A stretch of 64,000 nucleotides of DNA from Coniella vitis (Eukaryota; Ascomycota; Sordariomycetes; Diaporthales; Schizoparmaceae): the NCBI GenBank assembly GCA_011317545.1, contig WUJK01000010.1, positions 1,240,001 to 1,304,000 on the forward strand. Direction: 5' to 3'. The notes below the pieces were generated by a model. It was not told the origin of the DNA. It made no database searches and worked only from the letters and a program-made list of their open reading frames with translations. Shown here one piece after another: positions 24,101-35,900 of this stretch; position 1 is the first letter of the stretch; each line of letters starts with the position of its first letter. The position numbers were made by a program, and so were the translations under genes.

Positions 24101-25442
24101 TGTCAAACAGCGTTTTGGCTTCTTGGTGGTGTCTCGGTGATTGGTAATACACCAGCGCTGTCGCAAGATGCAAATGAAAAGTATCTTCTGTATTTTGGAA
24201 CGAAAGACCTGTATTCTGCCTTTGCTCCCGCAGGAAGCTAACAGCTTTGCGAAGTAACTCAACGTTAGCCTCGTGCTCCTGCAGGTACTCATAATACTCG
24301 GCAACAAGACGATAAGCCAGAAGAGACGGGGTCGTCAAGATTCCTTCGGACATCATCAACAAGCGGTCACCATCCGTCAAAGGGACAATGTTTGTGGGAG
24401 CGCCACCATCGTCATCATCTTCACTCTCGTCTTCGGCAGCCCTGTCATGAGCAGGCGGTTCATTCGAAGGCTCCAGTTTGGGAAATGGTGATATGTCGCT
24501 GGAGAGGTAGGCGGTGACGACTCTGCAAAGGTCCGTATCAGGGAAGAAAGTGCAATATTCCCTAAGCACACCTACATCCCACTCTCGAGTTTCCTTCAAG
24601 TCCTTCCAGTTGACGCTGATCTCCCATGCAAGTCGGAAAGGGTGTTTGATGATGACCATGTCAGCGGCAAGCTTCAGCACCATCTGCAGCTCGTTCGACT
24701 TTTGATGGCCGGGAGCGAAAACAAGGAGCCTGTCATAGCTGTGTTGCAGAAGCTTTTCCTCGTACTGGCGGCGAACGTCGTCGTCGGCTGCCCAATTGAT
24801 GATTTCACGGTACACTTGGGCCAATTTACTAGCTCCAAGTACCTCACGCTTTACCTCGACGGTAACTTCATTGACACGGGCACCTATTCTGGTTCGTCTC
24901 TCGCCGATAAGGGTGTTGATTAACTTCTTCTCGTGGGACTCGAGCAACTTGGCGATCGTCTCATACGTCTCTGCGGGTCGCGTGCGTCCCTCAACTGCTG
25001 AATAGACGGGGCTGTCAGGAAGGCTCAGGCTCAGGGCATCCACATATTGCATGGTGTCGCCATATGTACGAGCATAGGCTATGAAATCATCCACTGTCTT
25101 TTGGTATTTGTAAGTCTGATCACCCTCACGATAGATGCTGGCGAGGTGAATCGTAGCATCGCGATACTCAGCCAGCTTCTTTGCACCCTGCCTTTCATAC
25201 AATTTGATTAAGCCTTGCCAGGCTGCGCTGTCCTTTGGTTTGTGGTCTGTCGCAACTCTGTAGGTGCGCTCAGCCTCATCGAGCCTATCTTTCTTGTCGA
25301 GCGCAAAGGCCAGAAAGACAAGAGCATTGTAGTTCTTGGGCTCGTGCTGGAGAAAGTCGTGGGCACGCGTTATGGCGTCATCGAATTTTTGTTGTTTGAT
25401 CGCGTCGCCTATGGCCTTGATGGCCGTCTTAGCCGTCGACAT
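21162..25442 (-). CDS. SKI3: Ski complex TPR subunit Ski3 (1426 aa, single exon)
   Basis: Ski3 is the TPR scaffold of the cytoplasmic Ski complex (Ski2 helicase, Ski3, Ski8). The complex threads mRNA into the exosome for 3'-5' decay, non-stop decay and defence against dsRNA viruses. The protein is built of TPR-like helix pairs from end to end: an N-terminal array opening with A-I-K-A-I-G-D-A-I-K and N-Y-N-A-L-V-F-L-A-F, an acidic insert (E-D-E-S-E-D-D-D-D near residue 335), a long central array including V-S-T-T-A-L-L-G-V-G-L and Y-H-S-W-V-G-L-G-E-S-Y-Y, and the conserved end M-F-A-P-W-S-S-E-G-W. The length matches yeast Ski3 (about 1430 residues). I start at the ATG at 25442 because family members begin with this motif, but the frame stays open for another 129 codons to an ATG at 25829. 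Confidence 0.93.
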   Translation of the reverse strand: MSTAKTAIKAIGDAIKQQKFDDAITRAHDFLQHEPKNYNALVFLAFALDKKDRLDEAERTYRVATDHKPKDSAAWQGLIKLYERQGAKKLAEYRDATIHLASIYREGDQTYKYQKTVDDFIAYARTYGDTMQYVDALSLSLPDSPVYSAVEGRTRPAETYETIAKLLESHEKKLINTLIGERRTRIGARVNEVTVEVKREVLGASKLAQVYREIINWAADDDVRRQYEEKLLQHSYDRLLVFAPGHQKSNELQMVLKLAADMVIIKHPFRLAWEISVNWKDLKETREWDVGVLREYCTFFPDTDLCRVVTAYLSSDISPFPKLEPSNEPPAHDRAAEDESEDDDDGGAPTNIVPLTDGDRLLMMSEGILTTPSLLAYRLVAEYYEYLQEHEANVELLRKAVSFLREQRQNTGLSFQNTEDTFHLHLATALVYYQSPRHHQEAKTLFDNVLARDPVSTTALLGVGLIYEEEEDYGQAVDFLERALERDPANVRVRSEAAWAKALKGDFETGAIELERCIPLVAASGDTYKELLAQIKYRIGTCVWNIDPSKAARKNRGPGSAYMYFLDSLKNDLNLAPAYTSLGVYYADYAKDTKRARRCFQKAVELSPSEIVSAERLARSFANDADWDRVELVAQRIVQSGKVKPPPGSKRKGISWPFSALGVAELHKQDFNKAIVSFQSALRISPDDYHSWVGLGESYYSSGRYISATKAFQNARRLEEINDTIGLDETWFTKFMLANIKRELGEHDDAISLYKEVMQSRADEEGVAVAFMQTMVDSALANLDKGFFGKSIAIAQDALTFATLAPVGIKDTFNFWKGVADSCAVFSSVQSRVTDFPVDSIRILLDQDTPAFDLFKDIDRVDTTVVLAHGKFPDDEKLGVDLTRILHATILAHKRAIHAAAQDIHAQSVAFYNLGWAEQRAHMCLPDELRKKPSRYSKAATRCFKRAIELEAGNADFWNALGVVTSHINPAVSQHAFVRSLYLNERNAAAWTNLGTLSLLQNDLQLANEAFTRAQSTDPDFAHAWLGQGLVALLAHKDVAEAVKEARSLFTHAMDVSEASSMTSRQLYSLFMFNHLLTAPAGLGITSLIQPVFALSQLRALKPETLSYAHLRTLFQERVHDTQKAVATLEEICFKLEADYEVTESSQSIKRFALAKADLARAYLAMGSYDLAVDCGEMALQLSSDDSENELTVKERTKARLSAHLTVGLSYYHQQHFQEAVAYFDSALQESDNNPDAVCLLAQVLWATGGEDARERARSILFEVVEERPDHTQSILLLGVIALLDEDEETLEAVISELERLRTSEETTSIQHIRIGQVLQAVAVLSVGDASQKLLAQAQTDIMLCPHLPHGWMHLGDVVDADHEYPRELAVAVASDAVPPRGQLDAQGLAETYSATGRVSDSQKGIMFAPWSSEGWQSLVGGAAGW

Positions 25443-26102
25443 GGAGCTGAAACGGCGAAATACCGTGCAGTATCGCGGCCCCAGAGCAAATTTGGTGTGT
25501 AATGGCGTCTTAATGGAGTAGACTGGACGTGTTCTGGTTACAATTTCACCGATGTGGCTGATCGGACGTCTTGAATCTTGCGGTTGAGATGACCGGCGCG
25601 ACGCCGTGCGGGATTTCAACTTCTGCGTATCTTGGTTGGCATCCACGGGTGGATAGATCTCGACTAAAGTCTGAATATGTTGTTCTTCGATTTCTGATCG
25701 TGTACCCTTCGATATTGATGCAAGCAGGTTAAGTCTGTTAGAATGCCGAGTACCGTGTAATATGTAGGAAGTGTACTTAGGTACCTCCTCGAGCTCCTGG
25801 TTACTCAGGATCTGTGTGCGTCTGTACATATATAGTACTGTGTAGTAGGCTCTAATAGGCGCAGTACATAATACTACCTGCCGCCTAGGTACCTGAGTAT
25901 GTATGCGGTGGTACTTAGTTTCATGTTTGCGCCTGCCTGTCTAGCTTTACGCACAGCCGCCAGCTTATCGCGATAAGCCTCTGGCCTGGAAATTTTCTGG
26001 TTCCTGACTGACATACATCTCCGACGAATCCTATACTACGTTCGCGTCCTCGGCCGGCTTGCGCATTCATCAGCAGCAATTTGCCCTCAGCCATAAACAA
26101 CA
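25443..26102. promoter_or_regulatory. Divergent promoter region SKI3 / UTP22, GTAC-rich
   Basis: A 660-bp region between divergent starts. Bases 25741-25920 contain eight GTAC palindromes, including TTAGGTACCT and CCTAGGTACC, like the VPS51/RMI1 promoter. The part next to SKI3 (25443-25829) is open in frame with SKI3 and may be 5' UTR or an N-terminal extension. Confidence 0.5.
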
Positions 26103-29100
26103 ATGAATTCGAATCCGGCAAAACGGAGGAAACTCGACCACCAGGCGCTACAACATGTGCCTGCGGCAGCCGCCTCTGAGGGCAGTGCAACCCTAGATGC
26201 TGTCGCGACCGCTAGCGCATCTCGATCAGGCGCCTTCGACCTACAATCTAGAGAATTGCTGGATGAGGTGCGCCTTGACTACGAGAAGGCCTTCCCAGAA
26301 GCCGATCGCTTACTTTACAACATCAAAGTCGCCATTGAAGCCGTCGATGCTCGAGGTCCTACTTCAGTGAGTTCAGGCAACCAGCCCTGCAATCTCCTCG
26401 GCGTCTGATGTGGCGCTACACATACTGACTGCGCCCGATGTACAGATTCTAGAAGCCGCGACAGCTCTCGAGAGAACGCATGGTGTTGTCGTCCCTTTTC
26501 CAAAACCTGGTCCTCCGAGCAATTGCCCCTACAAGGTTTCCTACGCCAAGCCGGCTCAAGTCAATGTTGTCGGCAGCTATGTTTCTAAGACAATGATCAA
26601 AACACAAGGGCGACGTGGCATTGATATGATCGTCGAAATGCCGAAAGTACTGTTCCAGGACAAGGATTATCTCGACTTGCGTTACTTCTACAAAAGGGCC
26701 TATTATCTGGCAGTACTCTCGACTGCGGCTCAGAATGCCATTTCGACGACGTCTGTGAAGTACGAGTACTTACATGGGAACCACCTCCTCCCGGTTCTTG
26801 TACTTGACCCAGTGGCTTCACGATCCGCTGCAGGCAAAATTCGGAAAGATGCTTTTCAAATACGCATCATACCTTGCGCTCCACCAGGGCTATTTCCTCT
26901 GCATAAACTTCTGCCATCCAGCAACTGCATCCGCCAGTTTCCATCCGAAAATGCTCCTCAACAACCAACAGCCTTCTATAACTCCACTCTCAAGGCGGAA
27001 ACATGCTACCTATCCTACCTTAAAATCATTCGCCAGGCGGAGAAGAATTGTGCTGCCTACAGAGACGCGTGTATTCTTGGCCGCGTCTGGCTACAACAAC
27101 GAGGTTTTGGAACATCAATATCCGAAGGTGGCTTCGGAAGTTTCGAATGGTCGGTGTTGACCGCGCTTCTGCTGATGAGTGGGGGCAGAAAGGGTAAAGC
27201 GGCTCTTTCACCTTCCCTTAGCAGCGTTCGGATCTTCAAGGCCGTGATACAGTTCTTGGCCGCCGCGGAGTTTGACAGGAAACCCCTCATTCTCGGCCTC
27301 TCCAAACAGGGAATTGATGCCACCAACGAGCCTGCGCCCGTTATTTTTGATGGATCACGGCAGTTGAACGTAGCACACAAGATGAGTTCATGGTCATCAG
27401 CCTTACTGCAGCACTTCGCGAAATGGACACACGCAGCCTTCACCGACCAGGAAGCAGATCATTTCCGCCCTACCTTCATCACGAAGGCAGACACTCCTTT
27501 TCAGTGCTACGACCTGGTCATTCGAATGAATCACTTGCCCTCTGAACCTGATTCGTCTGTCATCGACTATCGCGGAAGCTGGTGGAAGTCTTACGACAGG
27601 ATCGCTCGGATCATCAAGGGAGCGCTGGGCGACAGGGCCCAACTCATAAACATCCAAAACACAAGTTCCTTAAACACTGATATTTGGGATCTTGGAAGCC
27701 GGTCTTCTGATGATGTGTCCAATACTCTTGTTGGCATTGTCTTGGATAGTGCCAATGCGGCACGTCAAGTTGACCACGGGCCCACAGTTGAAGAAAAGGA
27801 GGCTGCTCAAAAGTTCCGCCAATTTTGGGGCGAAAAGGCTGAGTTGCGACGTTTCAAAGATGGGAGCATTCTCGAAAGCTTGATTTGGAGTCAAACCTCA
27901 CCGCTTATGCTATGTGAAGAGATCATCAGGTATATCCTCAAACTCCATCTGAAGATTGAGGACCAGGATATACAATTCCTAGGCAAGGCTTTCTCCGCCC
28001 TTGTACCTGTCAAATCATCAGACACCTCGGCATTCCAAGCTGCCAAACGGGCTTTTACGGTCTTCGAACAAGATGTCCGCGACCTGAGCGACTTGCCACT
28101 TCAAATACGCCAAATTGCTAGCATCACACCTGAATTACGCTTCGCCTCCATTCGGCCCCCAGAGACCGACGCCTTCAAATCTACAAACTACCGGCCGATG
28201 GACGTCATCATATACTTTGAAGCATCTGGAAAATGGCCTGATAACTTGGCTGCTATCCAGCGCACCAAGATTGCCTTCCTTCTAAGAATTGGAGATATGC
28301 TCGCCCAGTCGAAGCCAGCAGTTGTCTGTCGAGTGGGCCTAGAAGATGTGCAAACAGACATTGAGAATCTGGCTTTCCTGGACGTGTCATATGAAGATGG
28401 TGCCACCTTCCGCCTGAGAATCCACAGTGATTTGGAAGAGAATCTGTTGGATAGGCGAACAAAGGACAAGACGTTTGATCAGCGGACCAGAGCTGAAGGG
28501 GCGCAGCTCTTAGCCTCTTTCAAGCGCCGATATACACATCTGCCACTCCATACTCAAACCATCTCAGCATTTTGCGCACGGTTCCCTGCCCTTTCACCGG
28601 CCATTCGATTGTTGAAGCAATGGTTCAACTCACATAAACTTTCTTACCATTTTCTAGAAGAGCTGATAGAATTATTGGTGTTGAGAGTTTTTCTGGAGCC
28701 TTACCCTTGGCAAGCTCCATCCAGCGGTATGACGGGCTTTTTACGGACTTTACAGTTCCTGTCACGATGGGACTGGCGGCTGGAGCCATTGGTTTTGGAC
28801 ACGTCGGGCACTTTGTCGGATGCAGACCGATCTGCCGTGGAAACTCGGCTGCAGGCTTGGCGCAAAATCGACCCGGGTATGAGCCATACAACACTCTTCG
28901 TCGCTACCTCACATGATACCTCTGGAACAGCCTACACCATCCATGATGGACGTCCATTCCCCTCCAAAGTCGTCGCTACTAGAATGACGACGTTAGCTAG
29001 GGCAGCATGCAGACTGGTAAAAGATAAGAGTATCGATCTGGTCCCAAACCTTCTTTTTCAACCGTCTCTTACAGACTATGATGTTGTTATACACCTCAAC

Positions 29101-29499
29101 AGCACGAAGCTCAAGCTAATCAGTCGAAGAGATCATGGAGCAAAGCCGTCTCAATTCAAGAATCTCGATAGCCGCACGGGAGGAATGGCCCAACCGATTG
29201 TGCAACAGCCCGCTAGTGCTTTGGTACAGCAGCTGGATTCCCTGTTCCACGGACCTCTATTGCTGTTTCATGGAGCCCCCGACGACGCTGTGATTGCTGG
29301 TATTTGGAATCCCCAATTTCAGAGACGAACGTTCCGCGTCAACTTACCATGCTCATTTCGACCTGTCCTGTCAGAGACAGGTGACGAAGCGCTGGAGAGT
29401 CAGGAGCTGGTTGAGGTGGACCGGAGCAGCATTATCGCAGAAATCGCACGAATTGGAGGCGACTGCATCGAGAAGATTGACCTGCCAAAGTTAGCCTAA
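26103..29499 (+). CDS. UTP22: SSU processome subunit Utp22 / Nrap (2 exons, 1105 aa)
   Basis: Utp22 (human NOL6/Nrap) is a nucleolar protein of the UTP-C module, with Rrp7 and CK2, in the small-subunit processome that makes 18S rRNA. It has a nucleotidyltransferase-like fold but lacks catalytic residues. Exon 1 is 26103-26366 and exon 2 is 26446-29499, with a 79-bp phase-0 intron (GTGAGT...GTACAG). The N-terminus has a nuclear-localisation-like A-K-R-R-K-L motif. The Nrap core runs nearly the whole length: V-N-V-V-G-S-Y and G-I-D-M-I-V-E-M-P near residues 130-155, D-L-R-Y-F-Y-K-R-A-Y, later R-F-K-D-G-S-I-L-E-S and, near the C-terminus, L-L-F-H-G-A-P-D-D and F-R-V-N-L-P-C. The length agrees with fungal orthologues. 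The ATG chosen is the first after the divergent promoter. Confidence 0.93.
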
Positions 29500-31640
29500 A
29501 TGTCTGGGCTGAACCCTGATATGTTTCAACCAGACGGGAACATATCCATCCACTGAATAATGGCAAAGCTGTGGACACTAGTAGTCATGGGCAGATATTA
29601 AGGAAATATCCTCCATACCTCACTTGAACATATTTGTGCAAATTGGCGTGAATGGAGTTCGGAGCTGATCATGTTGCGCTTACGCAGCCAAGCTTAAACC
29701 TGCTCATTTATAAACAGCAGCTGTATAATAAGAAGCATTACATGACCGCAAATACATTATCTACCCTTATCTGTAGAGGGACAACCCTTGGAAGATGCAT
29801 TGAGGTCTCAGGCGCCAAATGTTCACCCATAGTTCTCTGGGTTCCCCATCCTGCCAGCCTCGCCACTGGCTATTTGATCTTTAGGCCGCGCAGGGGCATA
29901 AGGAGTCTTTAGTTCTTGAAACAGGCTCAGGGAGCGAAAACTTCTTGAAGTCCACTGAAAATAATAATCAAAATCTCTCCCATCCACGTCTACGAAGCGA
30001 ACACACAGAGGCTGCAACAAAGCACCCCTTCGAGAACTGGTGCTCTGGTGCAGGAAAGAGAAGACAAGAGATCCATTCATCCACACGAGGTCGACGTTGT
30101 ATAATGCAAGAGAGAATAAATAAAAACCACATGCCTCGTATAAGCGATGAATGATGCTATTCGCAGCCTCAATGTGACAGACATGCAGACTCTTGACCAA
30201 GCACAAAGCCCAACTCAGATGCAAGTCAAATAAATGCAGGGGAGCCCATATTATAGATTGCACAGAGCATGAAAACAGACAATCGCGCCATGTCATGGAG
30301 AAGCTACAGCATATTTCTCATATCCATTTGGTTCAGATAATCGATAACAGCTTCTCTGGCAGCAGTACTGGACATAGTGGTTAGAGTATGGTAGAAGTAT
30401 GGGTCGGGTGGCTCTGAGCTGAATCTCCCATTATGCGTGATTCTTTGCAGAATCACCTACGATTTTGCTGATTTGCAATTTTGATTTTACAATTAAGCGT
30501 CCGTTAAAATTGCACCTCTGCTTGAGGAGAGGTCAACAGATGACAATACAAGAGATAATGACCGGCGTCATCGGATACACGTTTGTCGGCACGGAGTAAT
30601 GTATTTCAACCTACGAACCATTATAACTTACTAACGGCCGTCTATGGGCGTTCAAGCGGACCATGGCTTGTCCAGGTCTACCAAGAAGCCAACACACCAG
30701 AGCCGTCGAGCTCCAAGATGGGCTTGTAGAATGGGCTCGTCATTTTCTCTAGGGCGGGTATCTTGCGTGCTAGAATAGTCAACATATGCTCTTTGGAACC
30801 TACCGCAAAAAGCATAATCTTATGCGATAAAACGTTTTTTCCACATAGCCGAAGAAGAGATGTATTTCCTTGGAAGTTTTCACTCCTCCCTTGGCATCGA
30901 GTGAATCTGAAGAAATACGATTGCCAAAAAGCTAGCCGCTGATGAACTGCAATGCTCATTACTCAATCACCTGCAATCCACTATATGTTCCAGACACTCC
31001 TCAATTGTTTCAATCTCAGTCGATGAAAGCTGCCACGCTGAGAGTTGAACGGGTGCGCTTATAAGAAAGCAATCCTTGCGGTTGCCGTGCCACCGAGGAG
31101 TAAGCTTGATTGCCTGGATTACCCGGGCGACTCACGCACAAGAAGGCAATCAAACGTGAGAACGGATCATGGAAACCTTATTGCTCCGGTGGAACTAATG
31201 TCTGATGCCGTGTCTGAAATGATTTACGACGACAAGGCTGTCAAAGACTGTTCTTGTGTCAAGTTGAGCCATGTGCAAGAGTGGTCAATACACGCACGTC
31301 GATGCTCAGAAAGGTGACTTGAACTTGTTTGATATGAAGAAAATGATATAGTGAAGGAGTCGTCGAGATTAGCGAGGCGGACGCATGGTTTAAAAAGCAT
31401 TTACGGAATTTCAAACCTTGAGTTGGCAGGATATATTTACAAGCAGAGAGCATTGCAAAGCCGATGAATGGATGTCGATAAGCTGCTAGCGATGCATGGA
31501 CGCTCTGGAAGGTCGCGGAAGGCGAGTAGGCGGATACTGAAATGAAGAAGAGCACGAGATTCGCAGTATACTGGCGGCTGGCTGGCGGCCGGAGGCCGAA
31601 TTACGATCGATCGCATAAAAACACGGCGCCAAGTTCGAGG
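29500..31640. other. 2.1-kb intergenic region without a recognised gene
   Basis: It holds the UTP22 3' UTR and normal-composition DNA with only short overlapping ORFs that lack family similarity. The longest (29823-30296, minus) is Cys/Leu/Ser-rich, as expected of an antisense shadow. Two inverted repeats stand out: a 7-bp stem with a 6-base loop at 30437-30456 (GTGATTC/GAATCAC) and GCAATTTT (30475-30482) with AAAATTGC (30506-30513). Neither can be assigned a role. Confidence 0.5.
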
Positions 31641-32188
<548 letters not shown>

Positions 32189-32227
32189 CCCCGTTTTACC
32201 TAAATATTTAGCATCCGGAACCCTTTC

Positions 32228-32591
32228 TATAATAATCCTTACCTAAATCCCTAATTCTAGAAGTACCTATAAATTATATATTAGTAGGAGAGGGAAATAT
32301 ACTTTTAAGTCTTTATACGTTAATATATAATATTAAGTATTATAAGAGATTAAAAGGGATTACCCTATTACCTAAAGTAATACTTAGATTTATAACTAAA
32401 GATTATAAAGAAAACTATATAATAGCTAGGAAATCTATTATCCTTATATCTTTCCGTTATTTCTATTAAATAGGCCTTACCCTTCCGTACTTAGTAACGC
32501 TTATTAAGGCTTACTAGTATTTACTAAGGCTTATTAATATTTACTAAAGTTTTATAAATAATTATAATCTAATTCCTAATTAGTCTATTTA
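32228..32591 (-). repeat. LTR of an older gypsy element, left part (split by insertion)
   Basis: Homologous to the LTRs at 11735-12198 and 46943-47403 from its start (TATAATAATCC). It is broken at 32591 by the 7.26-kb element and resumes at 39858. The middle is diverged from the other LTRs. It is probably the 3' LTR of copy B. Confidence 0.6.
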
Positions 32592-32930
32592 TATAAACGG
32601 GTATCGAGAGAGCGTTCGCAGTTTCGATCCTAATTTCTATTATTAACTAACTTAAGGAGAGAATTAAGAATAGTATTTATATAGTAATACGAGAGCTGCT
32701 CTTAAATAGCTCTTATATTTAAAATCTACCTATAAATAGAGTTTTATATAGGTCTACCGTTAATACGGGTCCTATTACCGATAGTCTTTTATACGGCTTA
32801 TAAGCTACTCGGAAGACGCTCTTATTTAGCGCTTATATAATACTAGTCTCTAAACGAGAAGGGAATATACTAACTAAGGCTTTATACCCTAATATACCGA
32901 AGCCGTATATTTACTTATAGGCCTATAATA
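32592..32930 (-). repeat. Left LTR (3' LTR) of the 7.26-kb gypsy element
   Basis: Aligns end to end with 39514-39852; the differences are mostly C/T or G/A transitions. Ends are TATAAAC...CTATAATA. Confidence 0.9.
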
Positions 32931-35900
32931 TTACCCCCCCGCTTAGGCCGAACGCCCTCTTATAAAGCTATATATAATATAATAGCTATTTAAAAAGTAT
33001 AATAATATAATACCGCTATACCCGCCTACCTTATTAAAGGAGCTTTATCCTTATACCTAGCGAGTATAAAAGGAGTCTTATATCCGCGGAACTCCCTTTA
33101 ACCTAGCTCTCGGTAAATTTATAAGTTCTACTACCTATTATTCGTTAATAGAATAATAATAACGCCTTTAACTTAATAAGCGGTTATAAATATAATATCT
33201 TTACTCTTAAAGCCTCGAAAAAGTATAAATACCCCTTTAACCCCTATTTTAGGGGTTATTCCTTCCTTTTAATTAAATTAAAGCCCTTATAAGTTATATA
33301 AAACTAACCCTTATAATAATAAGGTAAATATCGCGCCTTCCCTATTTATCCTCTATTTATACTTAGCTCTATTAATAATATAAATATTATTATTCGTTCT
33401 AAATAAGTTAATATAGCTCCTACTATTATACCTACCGCCGCTACCCCTACTATTACTATAAGCTTTATAGCTACTCCTATAGCGGTAATACCTATAGTTA
33501 TAGCTACGGCTACTCCTACCGCGCCTACTATTATTCCTACCGCCGCTATCTTTACCCTTACTACCGCTTAGCTCGATAAGGCTATTAATAAGCTTATTTA
33601 GAATATTATCGCTACTAACCTATAGTTTTAATCTTATATTACCCTCCCTAAGGGTATTAGGGATAAATAATACCTACCTTATATTATAAGGGCTTTTAAA
33701 AACCCCCTCTCCTTTTACCTTTATAATATTAGTAAATAGCGCTTCCCCTACTTCCTTATAATTTACTAATTATTATAACCGGCGCCCGTTATTTCCCTTA
33801 TAAGACGAATAAGAAGGGTAAGAACTCCGGCTATTCCTATACCCCCCTTTATTAAACCGACGAGATATATATAGCTATTATTATTATAATTAATTATTCC
33901 CTCGCTTATAATACTTCCGATCCTAATATATATTACTCCTTCCCTATTTACGCCTTCTTATATTTATATACTTTAGATATTCTCCGCCCCTAAATCTTTA
34001 CTACTCTTATTATACGCTATACTTATAACTACTTACTTAAGTTAAGTAAGACTTAAGCTAGCTATAATAAGGTCCGGTTATTAAATAATAAGTATATTTA
34101 TAATATATATACTTATTACTCCTTCCCTACTCGTATCCTATTAATTTTATATTAGTATTATAGCCGTAAGCTTATATATTATTAAGCGGTAGCGTTAGAG
34201 GATATTATTAACCTATTAGTAAAGCTTATAAAGGGGGGTAATAAGGGTAAGGGCTTAGTTAATATTAAAGCGAAATATAGTGTTAATAATAACCCTTATT
34301 CTAATAAAACTAAGGAGAGTAATTCTAATAATAAGGAGAAGGTAAGTAAAGATAAGTAGGTAGTTATATTAGCGCGCGTTTTATATATAGTTTTCTTTTT
34401 ATCTATAATACTTAATTTCCCCGCTCTTCTTTTCTATAACTTTAAGCTATTATAACTTATAGCGCTATTATAGTATTATTCGAACTCCTTAAAAATAATT
34501 ATATCTTTAAATTCGGATAACGGCTATTAATCTAGCTAATCCTATCCGACCTATTTAACTAGGACTTTATATTATAGCGTTTCGTCCGTTTTCGTATAGC
34601 CTTTATATAGCTTATTATATATTCTAATAATACTTTCTACCTAATACTCGGGTTCCTTTCCTTCTTTAATTATAATAGGGTTAAGCCGGTATTCTCTCTA
34701 TACCTATAATAAGAGCGGGTCTTATATAGCTCGAATTAGGAGATCTATATAAAAATAAGGGTAAATACCTAACGGGATATCTAATTCTATTATATAAGGG
34801 CTAATAATATATATTATAATATACTTTTCGTATAGCTAAGCTAATTTCTTTAAAGGGCGATTAATAATAATATTTCGTAAGGAGAGCTAAACCTTATCGC
34901 CCTTAATAAGCCGCTTTATAACTACTTATAACTTATTCGTAGATTCTTCTATTCGTTATTATATAATTATTATTATAGCTTAAGCGAAAGTAGTTATATT
35001 TTTAAGCTATTAAATAAAATTCTTAGCTTAAACTTTAAGCGCTTATACTAATAACGTATTATATTTTACCTATTCGATTAAATTTATATAATAGTTATAT
35101 AAGATAAAAAATAAGCTAAAGCTAATTATATTAATATCCTTATTATTAATAGCTAATTAAGCGCTAGGTAGGAGTATCGGCTAATCTAATTATATATATA
35201 TAATAAATATTTAGAGGTAGTTTATAACCTTTTAGTTTACCCTTTTTATAACTTTATTTATTTATAAGTAAAAAGCGGTATTTAAGCGCTATTCTATCTT
35301 TATAAGCTTATATAATCGGTATTAAAACCCTCTTACCTAATTTAAGCCTTAATCGCTAACTATTACCTTAAGGAAACTATAGAACCGCTAATAATAATAT
35401 AAGAACCGCTTTATATATACTTCCGCGCTTATATTATATATAGCTTTAAGTATAATAGCTTTCGTTAATCGGTTTATAATTACTATTAAATAAGCCTCTC
35501 TTATATTATCCTTATAAGGGAGGTTAATTATAAAGTCTATAAATAACTCGCTCTATACCCGCTTAAGTATTAATAAGGGCTTAAAAAGGCCCTTCCTCTA
35601 GTATTTCTATACCGTCTTATATTTATAAATATTATAATTTTATATAAACCGCCGAATATTATAGTATATACTTAGCTAGAAATAGCCCCTTATTATTATT
35701 ATAATAATAATATCCCTCCCTAAGTAGCTAGATAGGGTAGAATTATAAATACTTTATATTAGTTTAGTATATAGGGGTTCCTAATCCGGTAATTAGAGCT
35801 ATTTACGGAACCTAAATAGTCCTTTCTTATCGATCGAATATTTTATTATAAATACCTTAATAAGCTTACCTTCGGATATCCGTAGGTAAGGGGGAAAAGA

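Noticed and set aside
29823..30296. 157-codon minus-strand ORF
   Set aside because: No family motif, Cys/Leu/Ser-rich composition typical of a chance frame, and no supporting context.
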